Source: Mycobacterium kiyosense
Lineage (GTDB): Bacteria; Actinomycetota; Actinomycetes; Mycobacteriales; Mycobacteriaceae
DNA: 64,000 nt
Direction: 5' to 3'
Assembly: GCA_021654635.1 (NCBI GenBank)
Contig: AP025179.1
Location: 6,262,001-6,326,000 of the forward strand
This document shows, piece by piece, positions 62,929 to 64,000 of the stretch. A program made the position numbers and the translations under genes. Below the pieces are notes generated by a model. The model searched no databases and was not told the DNA's origin. It saw only the letters and a list, made by a program, of their open reading frames with translations. How positions within the stretch are numbered: position 1 is the stretch's first letter; the number at the start of each line of letters is the position of its first letter.

Positions 62929-63219
62929 CTAGGTGAAGAGGTTGCCCATCTGGGCGTCGGTGGCCTGGGCCATCTCGTCGACGCTGTGCACAGTGTGGGC
63001 GTGCCGGCTGACGGTCTGAATCAGATCTTCCAGCCCGTGCAGCATCTGCTGCTGCGCGTCGAAAAACGCGGTAGCGCCGTGGCCTTGAAAGAAGTCCCCC
63101 AGGGCCTGAGTCAGGTTGAGGACGTCGCTGTGGATTTCCATCGGCTGCGCGGCCTGGGCCCCGACCTCGCCGGCGAACCCGACGACCGCTCCGTGGTTGT
63201 AGACGATGTGATCTGCCAT
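62929..63219 (-). CDS. esxC: EsxC, WXG100-type protein of ESX-2
   Basis: The 96-residue protein matches Mtb EsxC (Rv3890c, 95): MADHIVYNHGAVVGFAGEVG start and the FFQGHGATAFFDAQQQMLHG central segment, where GHGATAFF replaces the classical WXG turn. It probably pairs with EsxD and is the likely ESX-2 substrate. The ATG at 63219 follows AGGAACG. A hairpin follows the stop. Confidence 0.93.
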   Translation of the reverse strand: MADHIVYNHGAVVGFAGEVGAQAAQPMEIHSDVLNLTQALGDFFQGHGATAFFDAQQQMLHGLEDLIQTVSRHAHTVHSVDEMAQATDAQMGNLFT

Positions 63220-63267
63220 GAACGTTCCTAACTTGTGGTCAGTGGAATGGGTGAACAGCGATTCGGG

Positions 63268-63594
63268 CTAGACCGCTTGGGTCCCGCCGCCGAACACACC
63301 GTTGAGGTTGTGCGCCGCATCGGCCTCGTGGTTCTCCATCAGCACCGCCGCTTGACCCAACCCGTGCGCGAGCCGTTGACCGCCCGTCATGATCTGTTGG
63401 AGGTCGTGATGGATCTGACCGGCAGTATTCAGCGAGGTGTTTCCCGCGTCGCCTGCCCAGCCGGTGGCGCTGATGATGTTCTCGTGCCCGCTCAGGTACT
63501 GGTTGGCGATCGCGGCGGCTTCTTGCAACCGCGTTTCGATCCGCTGCTGGGTGCTGCGCAGCAGCTCTGGAGTGACAACTGTTGCGTTTGCCAT
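63268..63594 (-). CDS. esxD: EsxD, WXG100-type protein of ESX-2
   Basis: The 108-residue protein (Mtb Rv3891c, 107) has the helix-turn-helix WXG100 pattern with W-A-G in ISATGWAGDAGNTS (about 46) and a second helix QIHHDLQQIMTGGQRLAHGL. It starts at ATG 63594 after GAGGGAG and lies 48 bases before esxC, the presumed partner. In Mtb PPE69 and PE36 lie just upstream; here a gene with DxDGDG repeats does. Confidence 0.92.
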   Translation of the reverse strand: MANATVVTPELLRSTQQRIETRLQEAAAIANQYLSGHENIISATGWAGDAGNTSLNTAGQIHHDLQQIMTGGQRLAHGLGQAAVLMENHEADAAHNLNGVFGGGTQAV

Positions 63595-63780
63595 ACTGAA
63601 ATCTCCCTCGAATATTTGCTTTCGCCGAAGCCGGATCTGCGTAAAGCTAGATCAGCTTGCCCCCGACTGTCACTTCACCCACATGACCACTGCACATAGG
63701 TGGAACAGGCTGTTTAGTGGACAACAGAATTCTCCGCGTGTCAAACGATGGACGGCCGCCCCACTCCGGATAGCCGAGGT

Positions 63781-63808
63781 CACCCCGGCCCCGCTTCCGG
63801 CCGGGGTG
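63781..63808 (-). terminator. Perfect stem-loop after the DxDGDG gene
   Basis: CACCCCGGCC (63781-63790) and GGCCGGGGTG (63799-63808) are perfect 10-base complements around CCGCTTCC. It lies 37 bases after the stop of the minus-strand gene entering from the right edge. It probably ends that transcript and separates it from esxD, though no T tract follows on the minus strand. Confidence 0.6.
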
Positions 63809-63844
63809 GGCTGACAATTAGCTGGTGGCCTTTTCTCGGCAGAC

Positions 63845-64000
63845 TCACACGGCTGCGGCGCCGTCGGCTGACCCGTCGCCGTCGGAATCGGAAAGCCGGA
63901 TATCCCAGCGTCCGTCACCGTCGGTGTCGACGTATCCGGTGACTCCTGCGGGACCGGTGCACACCACCTGATCGGCAAGTCCGTCGCCGTCGCTGTCGAC
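63845..64000 (-). CDS. C-terminal part of a protein with DxDGDG calcium-binding-type repeats
   Basis: From the right edge an open minus-strand frame runs to TGA at 63845, giving the last 51 residues. It contains three DSDGDG/DTDGDG units (VDSDGDGLADQVVC, YVDTDGDGRWDIRL, SDSDGDGSADG) spaced about 20 residues apart, the pattern of EF-hand-like/thrombospondin type-3 or VCBS-type calcium-binding repeats usual in secreted proteins. The Mtb locus has PPE69 here, so a secreted-protein gene in the ESX-2 operon position is notable. The N-terminus and any signal peptide lie outside the window. Confidence 0.65.
   Translation of the reverse strand, partial: VDSDGDGLADQVVCTGPAGVTGYVDTDGDGRWDIRLSDSDGDGSADGAAAV

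Noticed and set aside
63670..63978. Minus-strand frame of 102 codons at the right edge
   Set aside because: It overlaps the DxDGDG frame and the perfect terminator stem; the DxDGDG frame is clearly the coding one.

Overview
The window is mycobacterial chromosome. It is GC-rich throughout. From left to right its genes match the Mycobacterium tuberculosis (Mtb) block from about Rv3839 to Rv3891c almost one for one: bfrB, sodA, espR, hns, ethA, gltBD, whiB6, the complete ESX-1 (type VII secretion) locus and most of ESX-2. A contiguous ESX-1 plus ESX-2 arrangement points to a slow-growing, non-tuberculous Mycobacterium. I cannot name the species. Family assignments come from recognising the proteins by eye; no database search was run.

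Layout. 1-15 kb holds housekeeping and stress genes: a DUF2470-type fragment, an LCP-family cell-wall ligase, ferritin bfrB with a likely IdeR box, glpQ1, a cluster of DnaA boxes, sodA, the ESX-1 regulator espR, Lsr-like hns, rraA, the Baeyer-Villiger monooxygenase ethA (without ethR), a DinB-type polymerase, a PHP phosphoesterase and an F420-type oxidoreductase. 15-21 kb is glutamate synthase gltBD. 21.8-25.2 kb is the regulatory flank of ESX-1: a MinD/ParA-like ATPase, whiB6 with a PhoP-type box, and an Rv3863-like helix-turn-helix protein. 25.5-41.6 kb is the plus-strand ESX-1 operon espE-espF-espG1-espH-eccA1-eccB1-eccCa1-eccCb1-PPE68-esxB-esxA-espI-eccD1. 41.6-49.3 kb is the minus-strand ESX-1 arm mycP1-eccE1-espB-espL-espK-espJ. 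49.6-54.5 kb is an island absent from the Mtb order: a thiolase, a 40-residue VapB-like protein and two tandem PknH-like Ser/Thr kinases. 54.5-63.6 kb is ESX-2 on the minus strand: esxD, esxC, espG2, a MinD-like ATPase, eccD2, mycP2, eccE2, eccA2. The right edge cuts a gene encoding DxDGDG calcium-binding-type repeats, where Mtb would have PPE69.

How it works together. EccB/C/D/E with the mycosin MycP form the inner-membrane secretion channel. EccA and EspG handle substrates in the cytosol. EsxA/EsxB, EspE, EspF, EspB, EspJ, EspK and PPE68 are secreted or substrate-associated. EspR, WhiB6 and PhoP are the expected regulators.

Most notable: (1) many single-base frame changes, nearly all in C/G runs and nearly all deletions, in eccCa1, eccCb1, eccD1, espI, espK, mycP2, the first kinase and the first MinD-like gene, which look like sequencing errors more than decay; (2) strong stem-loops directly downstream of the esx pair in both ESX-1 and ESX-2; (3) PE35 is missing beside PPE68 and espJ is inverted relative to Mtb; (4) the kinase/thiolase island lies exactly between the two secretion loci.
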